Assembly: GCF_000381825.1 (NCBI RefSeq)
Contig: NZ_KB907121.1
Span: 82,001-146,000, forward strand
DNA: 64,000 nt
Direction: 5' to 3'
DNA from: Thioalkalivibrio sp. ALJT
Lineage (GTDB): Bacteria > Pseudomonadota > Gammaproteobacteria > Ectothiorhodospirales > Ectothiorhodospiraceae
Shown here: positions 9,566-20,724 of the stretch, piece by piece
Layout of the letters: every line of letters begins with the position of its first letter
Numbering within the stretch: the stretch's first letter is position 1
Notes under the pieces: model-generated
Told to the model about the DNA's origin: nothing
The model's input: the letters and a program-made list of their open reading frames with translations, nothing else
The model's database searches: none
Position numbers and translations under genes: made by a program

Positions 9566-9599
9566 AGCACGCCCCCGGCACCTCCGGGGGCGTGCTGTT
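9566..9599 (+). terminator. Strong hairpin between binding protein and permease genes
   Basis: AGCACGCCCCCGG (9566-9578) pairs perfectly with CCGGGGGCGTGCT (9584-9596) around a 5-base loop, followed by TTT. The T-run is short, so it may attenuate rather than stop transcription. Its place suggests higher expression of the binding protein than of the permease and ATPase. Confidence 0.75.
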
Positions 9600-9672
9600 T
9601 CCCCGACGCATCCGACACTCGACCCGCAGCCTGGATAGCACTGGAAACAAGAACCTTTATTATTCGCAATTA

Positions 9673-11432
9673 ATGACCGAGCCGACCTCCACCCTGACTG
9701 CACCAACCGCCCGCGCGGATCGCTGGCGCCCGCCTTTCCGTGTCTGGTCGGCCGTGGTCTTTCTGGTCGCGCTCACCCTGGCGCTCCCGATCCTGGTCAT
9801 CTTCGGGCATGTCTTCGTGCCCGCCGGCGAAGTATGGGAGCACCTGCGCGAGACCGTCCTGGCCGAGTACGTAACCAACTCTCTGCTGCTGCTGATCGGG
9901 GTCGGAATCGGCGTCCTGCTGATCGGCGTTCCGGTGGCCTGGCTGGTCAGCGTCTGCGAATTCCCCGGACGCAGGATCTTCCAGTGGGCGCTCATGCTGC
10001 CGCTGGCGATGCCGGCCTACATCATTGCCTACACCTACACTGGCATGCTCGACTTCAGCGGCCCGGTGCAGGGGCTGATCCGGGAACTCACCGGACTGGG
10101 TTACGGCGAATACTGGTTCCCCGAGATTCGTTCCATCGGCGGCGCGATGGTCATGCTGATCCTCGTGCTGTACCCCTACGTCTACCTGCTCAGCCGTACT
10201 GCCTTTCTGGAGCAATCGGTCTGCGTGCTGGAGGTCTCCCGCACCCTGGGGGCCGGCCCCTTCGGCGGCTTTCGCCGGGTGGCCCTGCCACTGGCACGAC
10301 CGGCCATCATCGCCGGTCTCACCCTGGCGTTGATGGAGACCCTCGCCGATTACGGCACCGTCGCCTATTTCGGCGTCAGCACGTTCACCACCGGCATCTT
10401 CCGTACCTGGTACGGCCTGGGTGACCCGGCCGCCGCCGCCCAGCTCGCCACCGTGCTGCTGACCTTCGTGTTCGTGCTGATCGTGCTCGAACGCTGGTCG
10501 CGGGCAAAGGCCCGCTTTCACCACACCAGCCGCCGCTACTCCACGCTGCCGCGCTACCAGCTGCGCGGCTGGAAGGCGACCGCCGCCTTTGTCGGCTGCC
10601 TGCTGCCGGTGCTGCTGGGCTTTCTGCTCCCCGCCCTGCAGCTCGCTCTGTGGACCCTGCAAACCCCCGAACAGTGGATGAACGCACGTTTCGCACGTCT
10701 GGTGTTCAATACCTTCTGGCTGGCCGCCGCCGCGGCGGTCATCGCCGTCGGCCTTGCCCTGATCCTGGCCTACGCCAAGCGCCTGGAAGGCGGCCGCTTC
10801 ACCCATGTCGCGGTCCGCGTGGCTGGCATGGGCTACGCAGTCCCCGGTATCGTCATCGCGATTGGCGTGATGATCCCGTTTGCCGCCTTCGACAACGCCC
10901 TCGACAGCTTCATGCGCAGCACCTTCGGGCTGTCGACCGGCCTGCTGCTGTCCGGCACCGTCTTCGCCCTGTTGTTTGCCTACGCCGTGCGCTTTCTCGC
11001 GGTCTCGCTGCAAACGGTGGAGGCCGGCCTCGGCAAGATCCAGCCGAGCATGGATGACGCCGCACGTTCGCTGGGGATGCGCCCGCTGCAGACGCTGACC
11101 CGGGTGCATCTTCCGATCATGCGCGGCACCCTGCTGACGGCTCTGTTGCTGGTGTTTGTCGATGTTCTCAAGGAACTGCCCGCCACCCTGATCCTGCGCC
11201 CGTTCGACTTCAACACCCTCGCGGTGCGTGCCTTCGAACTGGCCGGCGACGAACGCCTGGCCGAGTCGTCCAGCGCGGCCCTCGCCATCGTGCTGGTTGG
11301 ACTCGTACCCGTTATCCTGCTGTCGCTGACCATCGGTCGCTCGCGTCCCGGCCATCAGGACCAGCACCGCAGCACGGATCCGGAACCGCCAGCCAAACCC
11401 CTCGCCATGCCCGCAGGCACAACCAATACGCC

Positions 11433-11436
<4 letters not shown>
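9673..11436 (+). CDS. Ferric-iron ABC transporter permease
   Basis: 587-residue inner-membrane permease made of two fused BPD-type permease halves with about twelve hydrophobic segments, the usual FbpB layout. Each half carries an EAA-type loop that contacts the ATPase: EVSRTLGAGPFGGFRRVALP in the first and DDAARSLGMRPLQTLTRVHLP-like sequence in the second. The ATG at 9673 (MTEPTSTLT) is preferred, although the ribosome site is weak and the preceding AT-rich stretch (9655-9671) is unlike the surrounding sequence. The stop overlaps the start of the ATPase gene by four bases (ATGA), showing translational coupling. Confidence 0.92.
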
Positions 11437-12542
<1,106 letters not shown>

Positions 12543-12743
12543 ACCGGCCCGGAACTCCCGGGGCGCTGCGCGTTCCCAGTCTCACAGTCGCCTGCACGGC
12601 GAGACCGGCAAGCCTGCGCCGATGCGCAACGGGCCTGCCGGAACCGCTCCGGGAACCACGACACCGAGCTTGCCTGCCACCGACGCGAGGCGCGAGAGCG
12701 TTCACTCTCCATGCGCTACCGTCACAACCGCTATCATCGCTGC

Positions 12744-14510
12744 ATGAATCCTGTCCGCAAGCATCCGAGCTCCCCGCACCCTGTCTTCGCCCTGTTGCTG
12801 CTTGCATTGCTGGGGCTGACGGCTACGGCCAGCGCGAGCAACGGTCCGACACCCGGCCTGGCGATCGAAGGCGGCAGCAACACCCAGCGCGACAACATCC
12901 GCAACAGCATCAACCTGGCCCGTCACCCCTGCGACCTCCCAGGCTTTCGCGAACACCGGGTACTGCGCGACACCGAGGAACGCGCCACCAATGCCCTGCG
13001 CGCCATTGGCTTTTATCACCCCGAACTGGCACTGGATTTCGAACGCAGCGACGACTGCTGGACGATCCGCATCCACCTGGAACCGGGCCCGCCGACCACG
13101 GTGGAACATATCGACATCCGCATCACCGGCGAAGGGGCTGAAAGTCTGGACTTCGAGGCTGTGCGCAGCCAGACCGACATCCGCCGGGGTGACACCCTGC
13201 GCCATGATCGCTACGACGCCCTGCGCAACCGAATGACGCGAATCGCCGCCGATCGCGGCTATTTCGACGCCGATTTGCACACACGCCGCCTGGAGATCGA
13301 CCGCGAAGAGCGCACCGCGACGATCCGGCTACACATGGAAACCGGCAACCGCTACCGCATGGGTCGCGTGCACATCGAACAGGACATCCTCGCGGATGAA
13401 TTCCTGCAACGCATGGTGCCGTTCGAAGAAGGCGACCCCTACAGCTCCGCCCAGATCATCGCCCTGCAACGCAACCTCAACGACAGTGGCTATTTTGGTG
13501 CCGTGCGGGTCCGACCCCAACGCGACGCCGCCGTGGACCGAAAGGTGCCGATCATCGCCGAACTGGAACCGCGCAAGCGCCACAGCTACGAGGCCGGCGT
13601 CGGTTACTCCACCGATATCGGGCCACGTTTACGCCTGCGCCACGAACACCGCTATGCCACCAGCCGCGGTCACCGCTACCAGGCCGAGATCGAGGCCTCG
13701 CCCGTGCGCTCCGGTATCGGCTACAACTACGAGATCCCGCTGCGTGACCCGCTGCGCGAACGCCTGAACCTGTTCACCACCTTCCGCACCGAGGACACCA
13801 GCAGCCAGCAATCCGATCGTTTCCAGATCGGCGCCAGCCGCATCCTCCAGCGTCGCAGCGGCTGGCAGACCACCGAGGGGATTCGATACGAGTCCGAGGA
13901 CTTCATTGCCGGCCAGGACGACCGCGGGCGCAGCCAGCTGCTGGTCCCGTCCTACCGTATCAGCCGCCTGGATGCCGACGACCCGATGTCGCCACAGCGT
14001 GGCTTTCGCCTCGAGGCCACCGCACAGGGTGCGCGCGAAGAAATCCTGTCCAGCATCTCGTTCGTGCAGCTCCTCGCCAGCGGCAAGGTCGTGCGTGGTC
14101 TCGGCAATGGCCGCGTGCTGGCACGCGCCGACGCCGGCTTCACCGAGGTCAACAGGGTGCAGGACCTGCCCAGCTCGCTGCGTTTCTTCGCCGGGGGTGA
14201 CGCCAGCATCCGCGGCTATGGCTTCCAGCGCGTGGGGCCGCGCAACGAGGACGGCGACATCATCGGCGGACGCCACAAGATGGTCGGCAGCGTCGAATAC
14301 GACCACCCCGTCGTCGGCAACTGGAGCGCCGCCGTGTTTGCCGATGCCGGCAACGTAGTGGACGAATGGGACGAATTCGACCCCGTCTACGGCGTCGGCC
14401 TCGGCGTGCGCTGGCGCTCCCCGGTCGGCCCCATCCGGGTGGACCTCGCCCACGGGCCGGACTCCGACGACAACTTCCGTGTCCACTTCTCCATGGGGCC
14501 GGACCTGTGA
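12744..14510 (+). CDS. tamA: Translocation and assembly module outer-membrane protein TamA
   Basis: 588-residue Omp85-family protein. After a signal peptide (LLLLALLGLTATASA) come POTRA domains (about residues 40-270) with the recurrent GYFDAD and SGYFGAV turns, then a 16-strand beta-barrel with the Omp85 motif FFAGGDASIRGYGFQRVGP and a C-terminal strand ending in FSMGPDL. It inserts beta-barrel proteins or supports phospholipid transport together with TamB, whose GTG start overlaps its stop (GTGA). The ATG at 12744 gives a proper signal peptide; an ATG eleven codons upstream is also possible. BamA itself is not in the window. Confidence 0.9.
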   Translation: MNPVRKHPSSPHPVFALLLLALLGLTATASASNGPTPGLAIEGGSNTQRDNIRNSINLARHPCDLPGFREHRVLRDTEERATNALRAIGFYHPELALDFERSDDCWTIRIHLEPGPPTTVEHIDIRITGEGAESLDFEAVRSQTDIRRGDTLRHDRYDALRNRMTRIAADRGYFDADLHTRRLEIDREERTATIRLHMETGNRYRMGRVHIEQDILADEFLQRMVPFEEGDPYSSAQIIALQRNLNDSGYFGAVRVRPQRDAAVDRKVPIIAELEPRKRHSYEAGVGYSTDIGPRLRLRHEHRYATSRGHRYQAEIEASPVRSGIGYNYEIPLRDPLRERLNLFTTFRTEDTSSQQSDRFQIGASRILQRRSGWQTTEGIRYESEDFIAGQDDRGRSQLLVPSYRISRLDADDPMSPQRGFRLEATAQGAREEILSSISFVQLLASGKVVRGLGNGRVLARADAGFTEVNRVQDLPSSLRFFAGGDASIRGYGFQRVGPRNEDGDIIGGRHKMVGSVEYDHPVVGNWSAAVFADAGNVVDEWDEFDPVYGVGLGVRWRSPVGPIRVDLAHGPDSDDNFRVHFSMGPDL

Positions 14511-17500
14511 GGCGTCTGCTGCGTGCCACGCTCCGGGGTCTGGCTGCGGCCATTGCACTCACGCTGGCCCTGATCGGCAGCCTGGCGGCACTGCTCGCCA
14601 GCGAATCCGGAACCCGCTGGCTGGTCGCACAGGGCGAGCGCGTTGCACCCTTCGAGTTCCGGGTCGAACGCGTCGCAGGAACCCTGTTCACGGAACTGCA
14701 GCTGGACGCCCTGCATCTCGAGCTGCCAGAGGGCCCGAGCGTCGCACTGGACCAGGGCCGCCTCGCGGTACGCGCGGGCAGTCTGCTGCGCGGCGAGCTG
14801 CAGATACCGATCGTGGCAGCCGCAGGGCTCCGCATCGACCTGCCGCCCGCCGACCCGGAACCGGCAAGCGAGCCCTTCACCCTGCCTGACACGGTACACC
14901 TGCCCCTGGGTATACACCTGGATGCCCTGCAGGTGGACGCTCTCGAACTCCGCCAGGCAGGCGATCCCCTTGCCAGCATTACCCGCATCACGGCCCGCGC
15001 CCGGGCACACGGATCGGCGTTCGAACTGGACACCCTGGAACTGGACATGCCGGAGGTGCGCACCCACCTGACCGGCCGGCTGGATGCGACCGGCCGCTAC
15101 CCGCTGCAACTCGAGGGCTACTGGCAGGCCCCACTGCCGGAAGGCATCGCCACCGGGCTGGGCGTCGCCGAGGCACGCGGAGAATGGTCCGTCTCCGGCG
15201 CGCTGCACGAGCATGTACAGCTGGAGCACGTGTTACGCGCCGGTATCGAGCTGCGCCTGCGCGCCGCGGCGCGCGAGCTGCTGGCCACGCCGGATATCGA
15301 CGTGGCCGCACACTGGGAGCCCTTCACCTACCACAGCGCCGAAGGCGGGCAAGATGTCGCCGTCGAGCCGGGACAGCTGAGCCTCAACGGCACGCCAGAG
15401 GACTGGACGCTGACCCTGGACGCTGCCGCAAAGGGTGAAGGCTGGCCCCGGACCACACTCGCAACGCGCGCCCGGGGTAGCCTGGATGCGCTGGAGATCG
15501 AAAGCCTGACCGTGGATTCCGCGGCTGGACGGGCCACGCTCAGCGGCCCCGTGCAAGTCTCAGATCCACTGGAATGGGACCTGCGGCTGGAGATTCGGGA
15601 ACTGGACCCCGCACCCCTGGGCCTGGAGCTGGATGCCCGGCTCGAGCGCCTGGACGCGCGGCTGGACGGGCGCCTGCAGCCCGCTGCAGACACACCGCTT
15701 CTGGCGGGGTTACAGGCCGCACTCGTAATCGACCATCTGACCGGCCAATATGCGGGTGAACCCTGGCAGGGCCAGCTGCATGCCCGTCTCGCCGAGGGCC
15801 AACTGCTGCTGGAAGACACCGGCCTGAGCATCGACAACAGCGCCCAGCTCGAGGTCTCCGGCCTGGCCACAGGCCTGGGTGGCGACCTCGCAAACCCGGA
15901 GCAGGCACTCGACTTCGATTTCGGACTGGGGCTGCGTGCCCCGCGGCTGTCCACGCTGCACCCGGAGCTGGATGGCCATATCGAGCAACTGCAGATTGCC
16001 CTCGGCGGGCACTACACACCGGCAAGCGGCGCCCTCGAAGCCGATCTCCGGCTCGACCCGCTGCGCGCGCAGCTGCGCGATATCGACATCGGGGGCGGCG
16101 CGCGGATCGCCCTGAACGAGGGCGGCGGCCAGATCAAACATCTGGAACTGACCACGGGCGATGGCACCCGGGTTGGTCTGCGCGGTGACCTCGACTGGTC
16201 CGCAGGACTCGCCTGGGACCTCGCCCTGGAAGGCACAGACGTGGACCCCGCGCTGATCGTGGCCGAGGCGCCCGGCCGCCTCACGCTCGCGCTGGAAAGC
16301 CGGGGCCGGCTCGACGCGGACACCCCCCCCGAGCTGGAAGCCCGCCTGCAGCGCCTGGAGGGCCACCTGCGCGCACAACCGGTCGCGGGACAGGGCCGGC
16401 TGCAACTGGCAGGCGAACACCTGACGCTGGATGCGCTGGAACTGACGCTGGGCGCCAACCGCCTGACCGCCGACGGGGCCTGGGACGAGGTACTGGACCT
16501 TGCCCTGGAGCTGGACGCCCCGGAGCTGGAACGCGTCTGGCCGGACCTGGCGGGGCGGCTGCAACTCGACGCCCGCGTAACCGGAGAGGTTGAGCGACCG
16601 CACCTGGAAGCCCGCGGCACGGGTACCAATCTGCGTCTGGGCGACCATCACCTCCAGCGTCTGGAGCTCGCAGCCAACGCCGGGTTCGAGACCGGGGCAC
16701 CGGCCGAGATGGATCTGAACCTGTCGGGTATCGAACTGGCCGACGGCCTGCAGGTGGAGGCCCTGCGTCTGGGCGCCGACGGACGCATCGACGCCCACCA
16801 CCTGAACCTCACGATGACCAGCGCCGAACTGGGGAGCCTGGACCTCTCGCTGCAGGGCTGGCTCGACCCGGAACCGCTGCACTGGAGCGGCGAGCTCACC
16901 CGCCTGGACCTGGCCCAACCCGCCGCGGGCACCTGGGGGCTGGTCGCCCCGGCCGCACTGGAAGCCGGGGCAGAGGCGGCACGGCTGGAACCACTGTGCC
17001 TGGCCCGTGCCGATGGGCGACTGTGTGCCGAGGGTCGGTGGCATGCGCAGGAAGGCGCGGAGTTTGCCGCCGCCCTCGATGCCGTGGACCTCGCCTGGCT
17101 GGAACCCTTCCTGCCCCCCGAGATTGGCATCCAGGGCCGACTGAGCGCCGAGGCAAGCGGCCAGCTGGATGCGCAGGGCCTCCTGACTGCCGACCTGGCC
17201 GTTACGCCGGAAGATGGACACCTGATCGTACGTGACGACGACGGCGATCTGGAACCCGTCCCCTATCGCGATGCCCGCCTGACTGCCCGGGTCCGGGATC
17301 GCAACGTGGATGCCGCCCTGCACATCGACTTTCTCGAAGGCGGGACCGCCCGCAGCGATCTCCGCCTGCGCGCGGTGGATGACAATCTGCACCTGGACGG
17401 GGACTTCGTCGCGCGTCTGGACAACCTCGGCTGGCTGGCGGGGCTGAGCCCCGAGATCCAGCGCCTGCGCGGTGCGCTCGATGCCCGCCTGGAATTTGGC

Positions 17501-18655
17501 GGACGTCTGGACGCCCCCCTGGTGGAAGGTGCCGTGCGCTTCCGCGACGGCGGCGTGCTGATCCCCGAGGCCGGTATCGACGTGGGCATCCCGGAGCTCA
17601 CCGCCAACGTGATCTCGGCCGAACGCATGGAGCTCTCCGGTCGCCTCGAATCCGGCCCGGGCCGCCTGGATCTGAATGGCGGAGTGGACCTGGGTACGGA
17701 TGGACCGCGAGTACAGCTCGCCCTGACCGGCACGGACTTCCTGGTCGTGGACCGGACGGATGCCGAGGCTCGGATCACGCCCGACCTGCAACTCGGTTTC
17801 TCGCCAGAGGCAGGCATCCGGGTACGCGGCGAAGTCCTGCTGCCCTGGGCGCGCATCCGACCGCCGGACCTGCCCCCCGGCTCCATCCGGGTCTCCGGCG
17901 ACGAGATCGTCATCGGCGAGCAGATCACAGCGACGCAGGGCCTGGCGACGGACATCCGCATTCGCATCCGGCTCGGGGACGACGTCCGCTTCGATGGCTT
18001 CGGGCTCACCGCACGTTTTGCCGGGGAGGTGGATGTCGAGGAGGTCACCGGGCGGCCGACTCAGCTGTTCGGCGAGATCGGCATCCCCGAAGGGCAGTAC
18101 AGCGATTACGGCCAGGACCTGAGCGTGGAACGGGGTAGCCTGGCATTCCAGGGCCCGGCGGAAACCCCCGAGCTGGACCTGCGTGCCGTACGCACCGTGC
18201 GTGAACACAACGTGACCGTGGGTCTCGAGATCCGGGGCACACCGGACAACCTGCGCTCGCGCGTGATCTCCGACCCTCCCATGGACGAGACCGAGGCGAT
18301 GGCCTTCCTGCTGACGGGACGCCCGCTCTCAGGCGCATCACAGTCCGACGGCAACATGATCGCCAACGCCGCTGCCGCCTACGGGCTGGAACAGGGTGCG
18401 GTGATCACGGAACGGATCGGGCGCGAGCTGGGGCTGGATGAGGTCACGCTGGATACCGAGGGCGGTCTCGACGAGAGCGCGCTGACACTGGGACTGTACC
18501 TGTCACCTCGCCTGCTGTTGCGCTACTCCATCGGCTTGTTCGACAACACCTCGAAGGTCCTGCTGCGCTACGAACTGACCCGCAACCTGAGCGTCGAAAC
18601 CACCTCCGGCACCGCGGAACAATCCGTGGACCTGATCTATCGCATCGAACGTTAG
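14507..18655 (+). CDS. tamB: Translocation and assembly module inner-membrane protein TamB
   Basis: 1382-residue AsmA-like/TamB protein. A single N-terminal transmembrane anchor (about residues 10-33) is followed by a very long repetitive beta-helical region with many short LELDAL-type hydrophobic alternations that forms a lipid-conducting groove across the periplasm. The C-terminal TamB/DUF490 domain contains FAGEVDVEEVTGRPTQLFGE and VLLRYELTRNLSVET. The GTG at 14507 is chosen because it overlaps the tamA TGA by four bases and places the anchor at the N-terminus. With TamA it bridges both membranes. A hairpin begins at the stop codon. Confidence 0.92.
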   Translation: MRRLLRATLRGLAAAIALTLALIGSLAALLASESGTRWLVAQGERVAPFEFRVERVAGTLFTELQLDALHLELPEGPSVALDQGRLAVRAGSLLRGELQIPIVAAAGLRIDLPPADPEPASEPFTLPDTVHLPLGIHLDALQVDALELRQAGDPLASITRITARARAHGSAFELDTLELDMPEVRTHLTGRLDATGRYPLQLEGYWQAPLPEGIATGLGVAEARGEWSVSGALHEHVQLEHVLRAGIELRLRAAARELLATPDIDVAAHWEPFTYHSAEGGQDVAVEPGQLSLNGTPEDWTLTLDAAAKGEGWPRTTLATRARGSLDALEIESLTVDSAAGRATLSGPVQVSDPLEWDLRLEIRELDPAPLGLELDARLERLDARLDGRLQPAADTPLLAGLQAALVIDHLTGQYAGEPWQGQLHARLAEGQLLLEDTGLSIDNSAQLEVSGLATGLGGDLANPEQALDFDFGLGLRAPRLSTLHPELDGHIEQLQIALGGHYTPASGALEADLRLDPLRAQLRDIDIGGGARIALNEGGGQIKHLELTTGDGTRVGLRGDLDWSAGLAWDLALEGTDVDPALIVAEAPGRLTLALESRGRLDADTPPELEARLQRLEGHLRAQPVAGQGRLQLAGEHLTLDALELTLGANRLTADGAWDEVLDLALELDAPELERVWPDLAGRLQLDARVTGEVERPHLEARGTGTNLRLGDHHLQRLELAANAGFETGAPAEMDLNLSGIELADGLQVEALRLGADGRIDAHHLNLTMTSAELGSLDLSLQGWLDPEPLHWSGELTRLDLAQPAAGTWGLVAPAALEAGAEAARLEPLCLARADGRLCAEGRWHAQEGAEFAAALDAVDLAWLEPFLPPEIGIQGRLSAEASGQLDAQGLLTADLAVTPEDGHLIVRDDDGDLEPVPYRDARLTARVRDRNVDAALHIDFLEGGTARSDLRLRAVDDNLHLDGDFVARLDNLGWLAGLSPEIQRLRGALDARLEFGGRLDAPLVEGAVRFRDGGVLIPEAGIDVGIPELTANVISAERMELSGRLESGPGRLDLNGGVDLGTDGPRVQLALTGTDFLVVDRTDAEARITPDLQLGFSPEAGIRVRGEVLLPWARIRPPDLPPGSIRVSGDEIVIGEQITATQGLATDIRIRIRLGDDVRFDGFGLTARFAGEVDVEEVTGRPTQLFGEIGIPEGQYSDYGQDLSVERGSLAFQGPAETPELDLRAVRTVREHNVTVGLEIRGTPDNLRSRVISDPPMDETEAMAFLLTGRPLSGASQSDGNMIANAAAAYGLEQGAVITERIGRELGLDEVTLDTEGGLDESALTLGLYLSPRLLLRYSIGLFDNTSKVLLRYELTRNLSVETTSGTAEQSVDLIYRIER

Positions 18656-18683
18656 GGAGGCGCTGATTGAATCGCGCCTCCCT
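18654..18683 (+). terminator. Hairpin after tamB, resembling the end of the 24.4-kb element
   Basis: AGGGAGGCGC pairs with GCGCCTCCCT around a 10-base loop, beginning within the tamB stop codon. There is no T-run, so termination is uncertain. Its loop and left arm, GCGCTGATTGAATCGC, match the terminal inverted repeat of the element at 24361-24687 almost exactly (GACGCTGATTGAATCGC), so it is probably a fragment of that repeat reused as a hairpin. Confidence 0.5.
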
Positions 18684-18692
18684 GCAGAGCTG

Positions 18693-18760
18693 CCAGGTTC
18701 GGACGATCGTAGCGAGCGTGTTGGGAGAAGTGAGGCCCCTGTTTCGGTCTCCCGGGGCGC
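18693..18760 (+). repeat. Dispersed 170-bp repeat, partial copy D
   Basis: Left half only of the dispersed repeat. The block GATCGTAGCGAG and the later GAGGCCCCTGTTTCGGTC and TCTCCCGGGGCGC match the copy at 38646-38821 (GAGGCCCTTGAGTTCGGTC, TCTCCCGAGGCGC). The copy stops exactly where the stop codon of the minus-strand gene at 18761 begins. Confidence 0.6.
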
Positions 18761-19261
18761 TTACCTGGAGCCGTCACCGGCCCCGTTGCGCGCCGCTTCG
18801 ATGCGCACGCGTATCTGACTGCGATACAGCGTCTCATTGGGTATCCCCACCAGAGGCCTGCCAGCGGGCCGACCCTCGGCATCGAAGGCCATGATGGTCG
18901 GCACCACCCGCACGCCGTAGTGCTGCCCCAGGGCGTTCCCGGGCAGGCTATTGCCATCGAAGTCACGCACGATCTCGCGGTCCAGCATCACCTTGCGGAT
19001 ATGCACGTCCGCGAACGCCGCATCCTCCGCCATGGGGGCGAGATGATGCTGCTCTGCTCGGTCACAATAGGGGCAGCGGCTGGAGGCAAACATGATCAGG
19101 GTCGGCTGGCCATCACCATTGCCGGCCAGGGCGTGCAGGTCGATCGCACGTTCCACCCCGCCGGCAACCGCAGGCGTGGTCAGCAGCAGACCGATCAGCA
19201 GGGTGACGGCACCCGGCAAGGGCACGGACAGGAGCAATCCCGACAGGCGTTGTAGCATCAT
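18761..19261 (-). CDS. Periplasmic thioredoxin-like protein
   Basis: 166-residue thioredoxin-fold protein with an N-terminal signal or anchor (about residues 8-34, ending TPAVAGG). The redox motif is C63-P-Y-C66 in FASSRCPYCDRAE, and the cis-proline loop is VRVVPTIMAFD. The CPYC dipeptide resembles glutaredoxin and SoxW-type proteins. It stands alone on the minus strand, 100 bases beyond tamB, so nothing nearby names a partner. Two ATG codons are adjacent (19261 and 19258). It probably reduces disulfides in the periplasm, perhaps with electrons from DsbD encoded further on; this is inference. Confidence 0.75.
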   Translation of the reverse strand: MMLQRLSGLLLSVPLPGAVTLLIGLLLTTPAVAGGVERAIDLHALAGNGDGQPTLIMFASSRCPYCDRAEQHHLAPMAEDAAFADVHIRKVMLDREIVRDFDGNSLPGNALGQHYGVRVVPTIMAFDAEGRPAGRPLVGIPNETLYRSQIRVRIEAARNGAGDGSR

Positions 19262-19490
19262 GGCAAGCGGTTTTCCGAATGGTTATACAAAGGTCCGCGA
19301 GTCTGCGGGACAGGGAACGCGTTTGCCGGGCGCGACACCAGGTCCCGCGAAACCCCGGCCTTGCCAACGCCCGCGTGAACCGGACCCATCTTATTGGTTC
19401 GGCAAAAGCGAAAGCGCTGCACCTGACTGCTTTCAGTGACCCCGTGAGCCGGGAAAGGTTCGCCCCCTGCTCCCCCGGCCGAGCGCCCAC

Positions 19491-19515
19491 AAAAAAGCCC
19501 CGCCGAGGCGGGGCT
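19491..19515 (-). terminator. Rho-independent terminator of the OmpA-like gene
   Basis: On the minus strand, AGCCCCGCC pairs with GGCGGGGCT around a short loop and is followed by six T. It sits 48 bases after the OmpA-like stop codon. Confidence 0.9.
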
Positions 19516-19562
19516 CTGCACCGGGCACCGGGAAACCGGCAACCGGGGTATTGCAGGCGACC

Positions 19563-20210
19563 TTAGTCGACGCGCTTGCGCACGTCAGAGGTCACTTCCA
19601 CACGACGGTTGGCCTCGCGACCTTCCTGGGTGGAGTTGTCGGCGGTCGGGCGGTCTTCCCCGTAGCCCACAGTGCGAATGTCGCTCTCACGAACCCCTTC
19701 GCTGACCAGGAACTCGGCCACAGCCGCCGCACGACGCTCGGACAGCCCCTGGTTGTAGTCGGCCGGACCGATGGTGCAGGTGTGACCCTCGACCAGTACC
19801 GAGCTGTACTCGGCGTTATCGGCAGTCAGACTGCGGGCCAGATCGCGCAGCGCTGCCCGGCCTTCGGAGCGCAGCTCGGCGCTGTCGAAGTCAAACAGGG
19901 CGTGGGCGCTCAACGTGGTGGTGGTGAACTCGGGCTCGGGTTCCGGCGTCGGTTCCGGTGCCGCCGCGGGCTCGGGTTCCGGGGCCGGGGCCGGCTCTTC
20001 GATGTAACCCGCGCAGTGCGGGAACTTCACGTTTTCCGCCCCCCAGGAACGGGTGCGCACGCACTCACCGGACCGGTCGATCACGACCTTGCCACTACGA
20101 TCGGTGACGTTCGCGGCCGGCGGCTCCTGCGCAACGGCCTGACTGGCAGCACCCAGCGCCAGCGAGGCGACGGATGCGGCCAGAAGATTCTTCACCAGCT
20201 TGTGTTTCAT
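19563..20210 (-). CDS. OmpA-family peptidoglycan-associated protein
   Basis: 215-residue envelope protein. A signal peptide ends near AASQAVAQ (residue 28). A short cysteine-containing region is followed by a Pro-Glu-Ala-rich linker (about 85-112) that can span the peptidoglycan. The C-terminal OmpA domain has FDFDSAELRSEGRAAL, VEGHTCTIG, NQGLSERRAAAVAEFL and TVGYGEDRP, the pattern that binds diaminopimelate. There is no N-terminal beta-barrel and no lipobox, so it is not a classical OmpA or Pal. The ATG at 20210 has AGGAGG about eight bases upstream. Own terminator downstream; monocistronic. Confidence 0.85.
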   Translation of the reverse strand: MKHKLVKNLLAASVASLALGAASQAVAQEPPAANVTDRSGKVVIDRSGECVRTRSWGAENVKFPHCAGYIEEPAPAPEPEPAAAPEPTPEPEPEFTTTTLSAHALFDFDSAELRSEGRAALRDLARSLTADNAEYSSVLVEGHTCTIGPADYNQGLSERRAAAVAEFLVSEGVRESDIRTVGYGEDRPTADNSTQEGREANRRVEVTSDVRKRVD

Positions 20211-20671
20211 TGAATAGCCTCCTTGTAAAAACAATTGACGTCGGACCATGAGGTTCGCCGTGCGCACACGGGATCCGCAATCCCAAGCAGCGAACTGCTC
20301 GCTTACGCCCTATACGGTGACCTGATATTGGCACACAAGTGCGGATTTTGCACGCACTTCCGAGAAAAGTTGTGTCGGCATCACAACGCCGTCACATTCT
20401 TCAAATTGCAGCAGAACCAGAGACTTCACCTCGACTGTCACGGCTTTACAACAGTCAGTGACTGCACCGGCACCCGCCGAACCGCCCATTAACCGTCGAA
20501 GCGTGAACGGGCATCGGCACGGCGCACAAGTTCGAGCACTGCGCCGCAAAAACATCCGCCCCCGAGCACCCGCGGGAGCAGGAAGGCTTGTTTCGATGGC
20601 TGCGGGGTTGGCCGCCCGGATTCACCCAGTGCGGCGTGGCACCACCTGTGAGCAAGACCGCGCCCTACAGC
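20211..20671. other. Gene-free interval upstream of the OmpA-like gene
   Basis: About 460 bases between the OmpA-like start and the groEL terminator. No frame in it looks like a protein. It must contain the OmpA-like promoter, but I could not pick out a convincing -35/-10 pair. Confidence 0.4.
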
Positions 20672-20699
20672 AAAAAGACCCCGCCACAAGGCGGGGTCT
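20672..20699 (-). terminator. Rho-independent terminator of groES-groEL
   Basis: On the minus strand AGACCCCGCC pairs with GGCGGGGTCT over a 4-base loop, followed by TTTTT. It lies about 140 bases past the groEL stop, with a repeat copy in between. Confidence 0.9.
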
Positions 20700-20724
20700 T
20701 CGGGTACATCGGCGATGTACGGAT

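Noticed and set aside
9655-9671. Second Fur box before the permease gene
   Set aside because: The AT-rich stretch does not keep the GATAAT-type hexamers; noted only as unusual composition.
9670-11367. 565-codon open frame antisense to the iron permease
   Set aside because: Low-complexity Gln/Gly/His translation, no ribosome site, fully inside a clear membrane permease gene.
14366-14506. Upstream extension of tamB into tamA
   Set aside because: Arginine/proline-rich residues lie before the membrane anchor; the overlapping GTG at 14507 gives the normal TamB N-terminus.
15710-18208. 832-codon open frame antisense to tamB
   Set aside because: Mirror of the codon bias of tamB; no domain or start signal.
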